Positions 23,001-30,835 of a stretch of DNA of 64,000 nt are shown piece by piece. Source of the stretch: Echinometra lucunter. Its lineage: Eukaryota > Echinodermata > Echinoidea > Camarodonta > Echinometridae. Within the stretch, counting starts at the first letter, position 1, and each line of letters opens with the position of its first letter. The stretch covers positions 20,242,143 to 20,306,142 of the forward strand of contig CM057169.1 in NCBI GenBank assembly GCA_029962745.1, read 5' to 3'. The notes beneath the pieces were generated by a model. That model did no database searches. It saw only the letters and a program-made list of their open reading frames with translations, and was not told the DNA's origin. The position numbers and the translations under genes were made by a program.

Positions 23001-25684
23001 TCCTGGTCAAGCATGGCAAATGTAGATACGAAAGTAATGTTTCATGAGTTAGTCTTGTAATTTACAACCACTAAATAAGAGAGTATTAGCTAATTTACAC
23101 ATTGGTTTCTTCTGTAGGAGGTTGGTATTCTCCGCTATGCTGGCACGCCATCTGGAACCAAACCAGAGGCTGATAAATCTACCAGGGCACAAGGAAAATT
23201 TCTTAATAGCATTGACGGGATTCGTGCTCCTGGTTCTTTCTTGGTGTCGGATCTCACTGACGCTGGTAAGTATGATTAAATCTGGTCGAAGAAGATTGGG
23301 TAGGGGTTGAGGGGTTAAGACTGCGTTTTTTCCCGATATATGTATATATAATATACAATTATATGACCGTGGTCTTATAAAATGAAATTCCCTACTAATG
23401 AAAAACTGATGATTATAAAATCCGTTTTCAGAAGAAAAACAAGATGACCTTAGCAATGTGGACGTGACCCACTACTTGGAGCTCAATGGCGTCCTCAGAA
23501 ACGGAGCAAAGGGGCTTCACGACCCGGTATTCTACCCACATGAACGAGCAGGAAACGAAACTTTCTTTTCAACAACCCTATCTGTCATCAATAATATAAG
23601 CTTTTCAATACCTTCCCTGCCACCACTCACACACTGGATGCAGGTGGACAGGGCGTCCTGGTGCAATATGGACTCGCTGCGGACATCGGACAAAGACTGC
23701 ATCTATGAGGCGTGCGAGTGCATACATCGCATCGACATCAAGTATAATCAGGTAGCTCTCATCTATGATGTGAAAGAAACTAAGCAATAGGGAAAGGTTC
23801 TTTAAAGCCAAAGCGAACTGGCACCCTTGTATGGGATTTTGAAATAGCGCCCTTTCAGTCCTAAACTACTGATTTTGTCCCCTTTTTGCTCCCAGCATGC
23901 TCTATTCTGATCAATGAGAGCTTTATTTTCAGAGTAACATCTGTTAAAATGTATTTTGTATTCATACTAAGGAAATTCACGAGAAGCCACAAAGGATAAA
24001 ATGTTTCTAAGAGTCTCTGGTTTTGAGTAGCCATAAGTTGGCGCTGTTGTAAATACATCACAATAAGGGTCAGTTCACTGTTGCTTTAAGTAGTATGCCC
24101 AAGTAAAAACTGATGAATATCCTGAGGTTTTGAAATCTCACAATGATAAGAAAGTCAGTTACTCTTGTCGAGAAGCACATAATAATGCTGCAAAACACAG
24201 ACATCGGTATATGGGACTACACAAAAATGTTCAAACCGAACTTGTCATTATTGTCATATTTCGAATATGAGGGAATTTGAAGAACAGTCCTTTTTCTGGG
24301 AACATTTATACTATGATAATTCTTCCAAAGTGACAATGAAAGACTGGGAAAGCTCACAAATCATCTTACACCTACTCCCCAAACTCAAACTTTTCTTTCA
24401 CATGTTTATTGTACAGTAATCACCTCAATATCACTTCTTCATCTCTTTCTCCCTCTACCCCCCCCCCCCCCCCCGTTTCTGCCTCAACAATGACAGGTAG
24501 TGGAGCTAGTATACGTGAATACACTTGCTATTACGGCCCATCCCATGCATCTCCATGGGTACTATGTTGAAGTAGTTGGTATGGAGAAGATGTGGAAGTA
24601 TTTTACCATCGACGATTTCAAACGGCTGGATGATGAAGGTAATCAACTCTATTCCTTGAAACTTAATTTATTTTCAATCAGCCGTGTAATGAAAATATAG
24701 CCATCATATTCAATAAATAGATAAAGAAATAAGACACGAAAGAAGTACTAACTTAAAACGGGCCTCCACCACTTGATTCTAATATTGCTTTAAGTCTGGT
24801 TACGTTTCGCAGCCATCTAAATATCTCACACCGCCTTTCTAATAGTCACTCGACCAGCATCGAGTTTTTACATTCTCAAAAATGGCGTTTTGTGGCGCTT
24901 TCTTTGACAGTTGCCGACAGCGCCGGGCGTCGGTTATGATGTGGACCAGTAATTTGAGATTTATTGGAATGATGTGCCAATTACGTTGCTAACAAAGACT
25001 TACATAAGATTGGAACTGACGTAACAATCATTATCGGATAATACGAATTCACTTAATTTCACAGGGAAAATCAAGCGCAACGTGAAAAATCCCCCCAGAA
25101 GAGATACATTCAGTGTACCAGAAGGAGGATATGCTGTAGTTAGGTTTAGAGCCGATAACCCAGGCTGGTGGTTGATGCATTGCCATTTCGATGATCATTT
25201 CAAGGTACGTGAAATTTACTAGCGACTATGTCCATGCCTTGCGTTGAGCCGTGAGGATTCGAAGGCAATGTTTTGAAGCTCTTTTAAGGGTTTTAAAACT
25301 TTTGATTTGATACATAATTTGTTTTGGTTCATCGAAAGAAAATAAGTATGGGACTTCATACTCAGCAAAACGTTTAACTTACAAATGCATTAAAATACTG
25401 ACTAGCAAAAGAAAAGATCATGAAATAGATTTTTTCCCCAAAAAAACTTGTTTCTTGAACAAAGCCTTCGAAGGTAGCAGAGCTTTATGGGAATAATAAG
25501 AAGAGTTGATTCGCATTCTGACCTGAAATGGCTTACTCTCTTCTGTGTAACAGAAGAACTGTGATATTATCTTTTAATTGATTTTTTTACTCTTATTTTC
25601 CAGCTCGGGATGGGCATGATTTTCCACGTGGAGGGGGAAGTGCCGCCAGCACCAACAAATATGCCGGTGTGCCCACAAATTTAA
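5015..25684 (+). CDS. Laccase-type multicopper oxidase, gene B (complete, ten exons, 620 aa)
   Basis: Exons: 5015-5075, 19359-19591, 20669-20855, 21800-22036, 22336-22649, 23118-23265, 23432-23751, 24497-24638, 25065-25204, 25604-25684 (stop TAA 25682-25684). All introns are GT...AG, phases agree at every junction, and the total is 1863 nt. Residues 1-20 form a signal peptide. Residues 25-98 hold the Cys-rich animal laccase N-region ([35 protein letters not shown]). Copper motifs are HWHG 122-125 (L1), HWWHSH 163-168 (L2), HPMHLHG 515-521 (L3) and [12 protein letters not shown] 586-597 (L4, Cys587/Met597). Three cupredoxin domains are expected: exons 2-4, 4-7 and 7-10. Family role: secreted oxidation of phenolic substrates coupled to O2 reduction to water; the substrate here is unknown. 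No indels or stops disrupt it. The donor after exon 5 (GTTGAT) is weak; reading through it would stop 11 codons later, before L3 and L4. Confidence 0.93.
5276..5800. repeat. Dispersed GC-richer repeat with many TTTGGAACGG units
   Basis: GC-richer than its surroundings. It starts near GCCCGGGGAGGGCACTCGAC and contains six or more variants of TTTGGAACGG or TTCGGAACGG, several preceded by ATGCTATGC. It ends near a C-run at 5820. Overlapping open frames on both strands are compositional and no protein family is recognisable. It lies in laccase B intron 1. Confidence 0.5.
5918..6272. repeat. Foldback array of TTCGTTATTCCGAA units
   Basis: Left half: about eight copies of a 14-16 bp unit (TTCGTTATTCCGAA with AT/AG/AA variants) in one orientation. 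Right half: about nine copies of the reverse complement (CCTTCGGAATAACGAA). The switch is near 6075-6100. A single strand could fold into a long hairpin. The minus-strand open frame (repeats of [11 protein letters not shown] type) follows from the unit and is not a gene. Confidence 0.85.
6622..7095 (+). mobile_element. RTE-type LINE, 3' fragment (reverse transcriptase tail)
   Basis: An uninterrupted frame encodes the region after the polymerase domain of RTE/BovB-like retrotransposons. Visible landmarks are [66 protein letters not shown] and [15 protein letters not shown] before the stop. The element is 5'-truncated: no polymerase or endonuclease core precedes it. There is no clear poly-A, but a CAAGCAAGAAAGCAATC tail follows. 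It sits in laccase B intron 1 in sense orientation. The intact frame suggests a fairly recent insertion. Confidence 0.8.
7823..9275. repeat. Composite repeat bounded by inverted 'CACTGGCGTAGC' ends
   Basis: The left end reads CACTGGCGTAGCTAACGG and the right end CTGGCTACGCCAGTG, an imperfect inverted pair; G- or C-runs lie just inside each. Inside, a unit containing ATACTGAATTTTAG(A/T)GTG, AAAATGCCATTTTCATG and AAATCTCC(C/G)TACCGTG occurs three times (about 7985-8105, 9005-9110, 9130-9225). The same end type occurs at about 52617 and 52922, so it is a genome-wide family. No coding capacity recognised. Confidence 0.55.
9751..9879 (+). repeat. Terminal part of the TTAAAGGG(T/A)AAGTCCACC repeat family
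   Basis: It starts TTAAAGGGTAAGTCCACCCT and continues through TTCAATAAAAGGAGATAAAT and AAGAATAAGAAAATTACACTC. The reverse complement of the same sequence is at 17588-17726, where it flanks a large palindrome. A CCCCTTTAAATAATTAA end near 4645 may be a third trace. Confidence 0.7.
9880..10400. repeat. Degenerate tandem repeat, unit about 110-115 bp
   Basis: About five imperfect copies of a unit containing CTGAAAAGGGATATGGACTG, CTTATGTATTCCA(T/C)ATCA and CATATGGAAATTGAATATTG. CTGAAAAGGG-type anchors occur near 9973, 10089, 10203 and 10301. Non-coding; inside laccase B intron 1. Confidence 0.7.
10401..12906. other. Intronic DNA of laccase B with no recognised feature
   Basis: AT-rich sequence with short poly-T and pyrimidine tracts. 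The open frames near 11190-11378 and 12376-12722 are short, lack recognisable motifs and are not flanked by matching splice signals, so I do not call genes. Confidence 0.6.
12907..15850 (+). mobile_element. Jockey/CR1-like LINE ORF2 (endonuclease plus reverse transcriptase), defective
   Basis: Residues at 12907-13755 form an APE-type endonuclease: [34 protein letters not shown] (usually GDFN) and SDHLPMF. The reverse transcriptase follows in other frames: [39 protein letters not shown] (near 14925-14955), catalytic FADDAN (near 15015-15030), then LQKRALRIC and the C-terminal [14 protein letters not shown]. Breaks: stop TAA at 13753-13755, frame changes near 13985 and 14716, and a deletion near 14770 that removes most of the first catalytic Asp motif (only DL...DHD remains), plus later stops. 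It therefore cannot encode an active enzyme. It is in sense orientation inside laccase B intron 1 and related to the minus-strand copy at 27450-29660. Clade call within the jockey group is uncertain. Confidence 0.88.
15991..17070. mobile_element. DNA-transposon-like element with CAGCCAGTCTGCAGGTC inverted ends
   Basis: The left end is CAGCCAGTCTGCAGGTC at 15991 and the right end is its exact reverse complement, ending at 17070. The pair may extend outward through CCTCA with a 3-bp offset. The 1.08-kb interior encodes nothing recognisable and contains a smaller TTAA-flanked element. It appears to interrupt the 3' region of the LINE, whose AAATAAATTTCAAACAAAC tail is seen near 17270. No clear target duplication was found. 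Confidence 0.55.
16386..16679. mobile_element. TTAA-flanked MITE nested in the 15991-17070 element
   Basis: TTAA at 16386-16389 is followed by TCGGGTCAAGAGCACACTTT. The right side reads AAAGTGTGCTCTTGACCCAA then TTAA at 16676-16679. The inverted ends match over about 20 bp with one mismatch, and the element is 286 bp between the TTAA sites. TTAA duplication is typical of piggyBac-type transposition; no transposase is present. Confidence 0.75.
17293..17726. repeat. Foldback element: 124-bp palindrome arms plus TTAAAGGG-type tail
   Basis: Left arm 17293-17416 (CTCTCGGCTCTGCAAATTGG to CTTACCCCATAG) and right arm 17463-17587 are near-perfect inverted copies separated by about 46 bp. The right arm continues into 17588-17726, which ends GGTGGACTTTCCCTTTAA, the same family end as 9751-9879 in reverse. 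Open frames on both strands mirror each other because of the palindrome and are not genes. Confidence 0.85.
18253..18470. mobile_element. MITE of the GTTCGTAAAG family, truncated copy 1
   Basis: It starts GGGTGTTTCATAAAGCTGTT, keeps the inner block (CATAAGCTAAAGGTAAAATG, GCCACAATTTAATTGAGATT) seen in complete copies at 36715 and 54957, and lacks the right inverted end. A C-run lies about 50 bp downstream. Lies in laccase B intron 1. Confidence 0.7.
18685..19292. mobile_element. Inverted-repeat element carrying a 21-bp minisatellite, with a nested retro-insertion
   Basis: Ends: TGTATGGTGGCCCTGAAGTA at 18685 and its inverse ending GGGCCACCATACA at 19292; the inverted match runs about 40 bp with few mismatches. 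The core (18985-19250) is a 21-bp unit, GAATTTCGCATCCCAGGTCA plus T, in about ten imperfect copies whose last members invert. Because 21 is divisible by 3, long repetitive open frames (NFASQVM heptads) arise on both strands. A poly-A-tailed insert sits at 18752-18968 between two AACTTTG copies. A related copy without that insert is at 26216-26333. The right end lies 66 bp upstream of laccase B exon 2. Confidence 0.8.
18752..18968 (+). mobile_element. Poly-A-tailed retro-insertion with AACTTTG target duplication
   Basis: Flanked by AACTTTG at 18745-18751 and 18969-18975. It contains a TG/CA microsatellite, AAATAAATGC near 18928 and a terminal run of about 25 A. The uninterrupted sequence CCAACTTTGCGTCCCAG in the copy near 26275 is the empty site. 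No family is recognised for the inserted body. Confidence 0.75.
20366..20525. mobile_element. MITE of the GTTCGTAAAG family, truncated copy 2
   Basis: It begins after a long G-run with AAGCTGTTCGTAAAGTTAGG and AACTTTACGAACGACTGGTA, then GGCAAGCCAAATGGGATTCT. The right inverted end is missing. Lies in laccase B intron 2, about 140 bp before exon 3. Confidence 0.7.
20955..21640. repeat. C-run-rich dispersed element with CGCTCGCTTCGCTCGC units
   Basis: Starts near GGCGCCGCCCCTGATTGG and ends near AATCCTGGTGCCGCCACTG. Inside are several C-runs of 8-13 and three units of about 100 bp, each with GGCTCGCTCGC(TTCGCTCGC) and AAAATGCGATTAAAAAC (about 21215, 21310, 21390). Non-coding; laccase B intron 3. 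Confidence 0.5.
21641..21711 (-). repeat. tRNA-like SINE head
   Basis: On the minus strand: GAGGTGTCGTGGTCTAGCGG (box A-like) and, about 40 bases on, GAGTTCGAGTGAAG (box B-like GTTCGAGT). This matches the SINE heads at 689 and about 32900 in its start but differs in the body. Too short and mismatched in stem positions to call a tRNA gene. Confidence 0.55.
23802..24089. mobile_element. MITE-like element with TTAAAGC ends
   Basis: The left end is TTAAAGCCAAAGCGAACTGG and the right end inverted is TTAAAGCAACAGTGAACTGA, matching with small gaps. TTAA lies at both ends. 288 bp, no coding capacity. It begins 50 bp after the donor of laccase B exon 7. Confidence 0.5.
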
Positions 25685-25744
25685 AACCAATGTACCAGCT
25701 CAATGCCATCCAATTTGGAGGAAACTGCAGAAGTGTTGAAATCA

Positions 25745-25795
<51 letters not shown>

Positions 25796-25796
25796 G
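25745..25796. repeat. (ACT)n microsatellite in the 3' region of laccase B
   Basis: About 17 uninterrupted ACT units, 60 bp after the laccase B stop codon and so probably inside its 3' UTR. A useful polymorphic marker. Confidence 0.9.
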
Positions 25797-26215
25797 TTAG
25801 ATCGAGGGCAGATAGCGTCAGTCTACATGGTCTATGCAATCTCGGGCTCCATGAACATAATTCTTCCTAACAAACCCATCTAACATGGCTGTTTCCAATT
25901 TTTGCGTATGAGAAAGTTCAGTGTCAATCTCGGCGTCGCCCTCTTCTTCTGTGATCTTGCTTTAGTTCCTAAAGAGTAAGAAGGTTGGCAGAATCGAACT
26001 ATCAAACAAAGAAACATGGGAATTACATGAGAATAACATAAAAAATTCGGGGGTTCTGTAAGCGTTATTGTAATAATGCAGAGGGGTCTCCATGCCGTCG
26101 GGGCATATCTCAGGAACCCAACAGGGCACGAGATCGATAGCCCAGTATACCGACATACCGATATCCCACGAGATAGACATTCTAAGAAACCGACAATGTC
26201 GAAATAATATGGTGG

Positions 26216-26328
26216 CTATGGTGGCCCTGAAGTACGCTCGACAACAGGTCATGTGCGACGTGAATTTCGTGGCCAACTTTGCGTCCCAGTCGTGAATTTC
26301 GCGTCCCGGGTCATGAATTTCGCATCCC

Positions 26329-26333
<5 letters not shown>
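26216..26333. mobile_element. Second copy of the 18685-19292 element, truncated
   Basis: Left end CTATGGTGGCCCTGAAGTAC, then ACAACAGGTCATGTGCGACG and GGCCAACTTTGCGTCCCAG, followed by three 21-bp minisatellite units. It ends at a T-run (26336-26360). It lacks the retro-insertion seen in the first copy. Confidence 0.8.
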
Positions 26334-26360
<27 letters not shown>

Positions 26361-26449
26361 GCGTGTGTCGTAAAAACCGTATTAGGGGAGCTATTATCCT
26401 ATTATCCTATTACAGGTCCAAAAAGAAATATCTAAATTTAGCGACAAGC

Positions 26450-27449
26450 AAAAAAAAAAAAAAAAAAAAAAGTTGTACATTACATTTGCCATTTTTTTCC
26501 CCTTTCTTTTTCGGGGGGGGGGGGGGGGGGGTCGAGGTAACCAAAATGGTCAAAAATGGGCTGAAAAACACAAATTTTGAGTCGAGCGGGGCCTTGCCCC
26601 CCTCCCCCCCCCCCCCGATCCGCGCCTGCCAAACTGTGGAAAAATGTATAAAGGCCCATGTATTCTTTTCGTTTGTTTGTTTCATCTGTAATGTTTGTCA
26701 TTAATGCTGCATACACATAGAAAAAAGCCGGTCAGATGATACAGCCAAAAGAAAATTCAGCCAATCAGAGGTCCATTTGGATCTTGTGCCTGGTAGAAAT
26801 TTGTTAACAGAAATTTCTCAACCGACGGCTTGCCATACAACATGGATCAATAAATGCAGAAAAAGACCATCTAACCAATGTGTCATTACAGTTCACTTTC
26901 CTAAAAGTTTATAAAGCTAGATGATCATACAGCAAAGTGAAACTCGAGTCGCTGAAGAATTTAGTTATGACTCTCACAAAGGTTGAACAGATAAATGTCG
27001 GAAATTTTGTATGTACAAAGCTATCTTAAAAAATTAAACCTCGATTTCATGACATTTATGGGATTGTAGGAAACTTTAATGGCAGTAGGGCCTACTTTTT
27101 CAGAAGAATGAAGAAGAAAAATCTCAATATGGGCACAGAGAATATTACACAGAGGATATTACCGATGTCCAGCATTCCTGTGTAGCGCCATCTCATGACA
27201 TTGTCCTGAAGGCGCGCTTTCATTATAAGTTGTAGTGTCTGACATCTAAATTTATAATATGTCTATGCATCTACCCCATCATTTCTCTGGACAACAATTA
27301 TTGTTAGCTCCGTGCCAATAATCCGGGGAGGGGGGGGGGGGGCGTTTAGGATGCCAAAAGGAAAGTGAGGAAAAAGGGTATTTTTAAAAATTTGTTAACA
27401 CCGGTTTAGGGTATCCTTTTCCCCATCCATCATGTCCAAAGAATGGATT
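26450..27449. other. Intergenic DNA with A-, G- and C-runs
   Basis: Contains an A-run (26451-26471), a G-run of about 18 (26513-26530), a C-run near 26605 and a G-run near 27330. Open frames here depend on these runs. No gene is recognised. Confidence 0.55.
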
Positions 27450-29660
27450 TTTTTTTCAGGAGTTTCTGCATTTATTTTCAAATCAAATAAAAGATTTACC
27501 AAAAAAATAGTAATAAATATACAACATAACTGATCAAATTACAAATGTGACAGTCAAATAACAAATGACAACAGAATAAAGACATGATTATAAGTAAAAA
27601 AAAAGAACAAGTAGAAAAAAAAAACAAGAATGCAGGGGCCAGCTACCTTAAGCAAAATGCTTGAATGAATAGCAGCCGGTGGAAAGGACTACATGGAAAC
27701 CATAATGAATATAAATGTCTATATCATAAAAGCGATGTCACTAACTGAAAAAAAATTACTTACTACAAAAAAAGGGGAATAGGGGGAAGGAAGGGGGTGA
27801 GGTGAAGTGTGTGCAAGTGGGTGCACGTGCAAGAGAGAAGTTTACGAATAAGTGGATAGTAAATACTTCTTTAAAGAAGCTTTAAAAGAAAAAAGGGATA
27901 CGGCGTGTTTGATATCAAGAGGTAAATTATTCCAAACATCTGGACCGTGATGTCTTATCGTTTTTTGAGCTATGATTAATTTTGGATTTGTTAAATGAAG
28001 ATCTGATGAATGTCGTGTAGGGTAGGAATGGACATCTCTGTTGTAGATAAAAATATTCTGAAAGGATATTGGTGTAGCGTTGGTGGAAAATTTATACATA
28101 AATATAGCAGTTTGATAGGTGTGAATATCGTTAATTTTCAATGTTTTAAACTTATAAAATATAGGATCAGTATAGGGTAAATAATGAGAGTGAGAACAGA
28201 TACGGAGTGCTTTCTTTTGAAGACGCAATATAGTGTCTATATTCATTTTGTTACTATTTCCCCATACTATGTTACAGTACTATATATGTGACAAAATAAA
28301 TGAGTTATAAAGCATTAATAGTGATCTTTGAGAAAGATAATATTTCAATTTATATAAAATGCCTATGCCTCTTGCTACCAACATGCTAATGTTACGAACG
28401 TGACTATTCCAAGTTACATTTGAGTCGATCAATATACCTAGAAATTTTGTTTCTTGTTTTTCGGTAACGGACATGTCATCAATGAAAATATTATTACGAA
28501 GTACATGGGTAGAATTAATGTGTTTAAAGTACATGAAGTTTGTTTTGTTTATATTGAGGGAGAGTTTATTGGATTTAAACCACAGTGATAATTTCTTTTA
28601 ATTCTTGATTCAGAGTTGTAACAAGCATGTTTAAATTTTGGTGTGAATAAAATATGTTAGTATCATCTACAAATAAAATTATGTTAGTAAAGGTGATGCA
28701 TTGACAATATCATCCATATATTAAAAGCAGCAAGGGGCCTAAGATTGAGCCCTGTGGTACCCCACATTTTACAGTACATATATTAGATGATTTGGATCTG
28801 AAATTAACATATTGACGCCTATTATCTAAATAGTCCTTAAACCAGGACAGTACGATCCCTCTGATGCCATATGTCTTTAATTTACATAATAATATAGCAT
28901 GATCCATTGTATCGAATGCCTCCGATAAATCCATAAAAACCCCAACAGTGTGCTCCTTTTTTGAAAATGAATCGGTTTTTTTTTTTGTCGTAAAGTTGTA
29001 AAATTGCGTAGTCAGTCGAATGATTTTTTTCTGAAGCCATATTGGTTGGGAATTAATAGTTTATTCATATCCAAAAAAGAGTATAAATGTTTGTAAACAA
29101 TTTTTTCAAGTATTTTAGAAAAGCTTGGCAATAACGAGATTGGGCGATAGTTTGCAATATGGCATGGGTCATCTTTTTTATATATTGGAATTATTTTGGC
29201 AAGTTTTAGTGAATCAGGAAAAATTCCCTGGGAAAGAGATAGATTGAAAATATGTGCCAGCGGGGAAGCCAGGGAATGAATAATTTGTTTTAATAGATAT
29301 ACACTTATTCCATCATGGCCACTAGATTAAGAAGGACTTAGAGATCGAACAATTTCTAAAATTTCATGAACATTCGTTGGATTAAAAAATAATGAGTGCT
29401 CAGTATGATCATTTAAATATTGTGAAAAATCATTATCATTAGTAACAATCTTTGAGGCTAATTTTGGGCCAACATTAGTGAAATATGTATTAAATGCATC
29501 AGCAATAAGACCAGTGTCTTTAATGTAATTTCCATTCTCTAAAAACTCAACATTTTGTACATTTTCTCTTTTTTTACCTACCTTTTTGTGCAGCCTAGCT
29601 CCGTCGTTTTTGTTTAGGATATGTTTGAGGAGGTTAAACTTTTTAGAGGTATATTTTCTT
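27450..29660 (-). mobile_element. Jockey/CR1-like LINE, 5'-truncated and frameshifted
   Basis: Reading the minus strand from 29660: NLLKHILNKNDGARLHKK, IFPDSLKLAKIIPIYKKDD, NYRPISLLPSFSKILEK, then MDLSEAFDTMDHAILL (first catalytic Asp motif, 28890-28934), [22 protein letters not shown] (catalytic Asp pair, near 28660) and the C-terminal tail RLQKKALRIC...TIRHHGPDVWNNLP ending at 27842. Several stops and frame changes separate these blocks, and no endonuclease is present. The 3' UTR runs to about 27450, ending in AAATAAATGCAG and a short A-run. It is clearly related to the LINE at 12907-15850 but keeps the Asp motif which that copy lost. Confidence 0.85.
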
Positions 29661-29814
29661 TAAAGAGGCTCGAAAAACTCGAAAATGGGATAATTTTGAC
29701 AATGAATAAAATCGTTTAGGGTTGTTTTGGAAAACTTGTAGTCACGCGTGTGCACATGAATATACCCTGACTGAAGCCACCTCAACCCCCTTCCCGGGCG
29801 ACTAATAATATCAG

Positions 29815-30376
29815 CGACGTTAAAATCATAAAATCATTTACATTGCTACCCATCATATTTATATATTTCCACTTTATTCACCCTTATACTATATATTCCG
29901 ACCTTTCAATTGTAATTATTTCAATTAGAATTCAAACATATATAATCATTACAATCGCTCTTATTCTGTATTACAAAATATACCATGTTTTCTTTCCCTT
30001 CTCTCCTTCATGTTTCTTTTCAGATTTGTTCCGTTTTGTTTTGCTTCCGATATTTTGTTGTTGTTGTTTATATTTCATAATCTTTATTCTTGAAAATAAT
30101 AAAAAATACATGAAAAGGAAGAAGGAAAAAAAGGAAAAGAAAGGAAAAAAGGAAACGGTATACATTGTAAAAAGTACTACAAAATGATGTAATTTGTACG
30201 AGGCACAGTATATCTGTTATCATTTTGTTGTTGTTGTTATTGTGATTTCTGTTTACAACGTACTCTGTATAGTGTTATCTATTTAACTGTAATTTTGCTG
30301 CACTCCGTGAAAATTGAGAATAATTCAATGCGTGTGGATTTAAGACAATAAACTCTGAAACTTTGAAACTTTAAAC
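29815..30376 (+). repeat. LINE-like 3' UTR and tail
   Basis: AT-rich, ending ACAATAAACTCTGAAACTTT followed by GAAACTTT repeats, a tail style used by CR1/L2-type elements. The open frame at 29843-30187 (hydrophobic then Lys-rich) has no recognisable domain and is attributed to composition. Confidence 0.45.
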
Positions 30377-30559
30377 TTATAGGTTAACTATTCCGTTTTG
30401 CATTCGGGCTCTTCCGAGGACGATAGAACTAATGACGGAGGGGGGGGGGGGGGTGTTCCGTGGCAAACCTCAAGTGCACCATAAATTTGTCTCCCACTGG
30501 TATAATTCCCAAAATGCACATGGAATCTGAAAACCTCTTCTTTCCCTTCTTCTCTCATC

Positions 30560-30712
30560 TTTGAACATTTTTTATTTTATTTATTTTATTTTATTTATTT
30601 ATTCTATTCTATTCTAATTATATATATATAATTGAAATAGAATAAAATAAATAAATAAAAAAATGAAATAATATATATATATATATATATATATAGAAAG
30701 AATTTTGATTAA
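30560..30712. repeat. ATTT-rich and (AT)n low-complexity tract
   Basis: ATTTT/ATTT blocks, then a reverse-complementary AATAAAATAAATAAATAA block and an (AT)n run near 30672-30696. It directly precedes the Penelope-like end. Confidence 0.8.
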
Positions 30713-30835
30713 TTTTTGTTTTGTATATCAAGCCCTGAGGAAGACCTGTCACAGGGTCGAAAGCTCGGCATAATAAAGGCAGAGTGAACATACTCGCAAC
30801 GTCCCGCCGCCTCTTTCTTCAGTCACAACTATAAT
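30713..30835 (+). repeat. Penelope-like element end with hammerhead-like core motif
   Basis: CTGAGGA (30735-30741) is followed by a short self-complementary stem around GACCTGTCACAGGGTC and then GAAA (30759-30762), then AATAAAGGCAGAGTG. CTGANGA-stem-GAAA is the conserved half of hammerhead ribozymes, and Penelope-like retroelements are known to carry such motifs in their terminal repeats. I do not see the upstream cleavage-site strand, so activity is not claimed. Confidence 0.4.

Noticed and set aside
29843..30187. 114-codon hydrophobic/Lys-rich frame
   Set aside because: Lies in an AT-rich LINE-like 3' region with a repeat tail; no domain.
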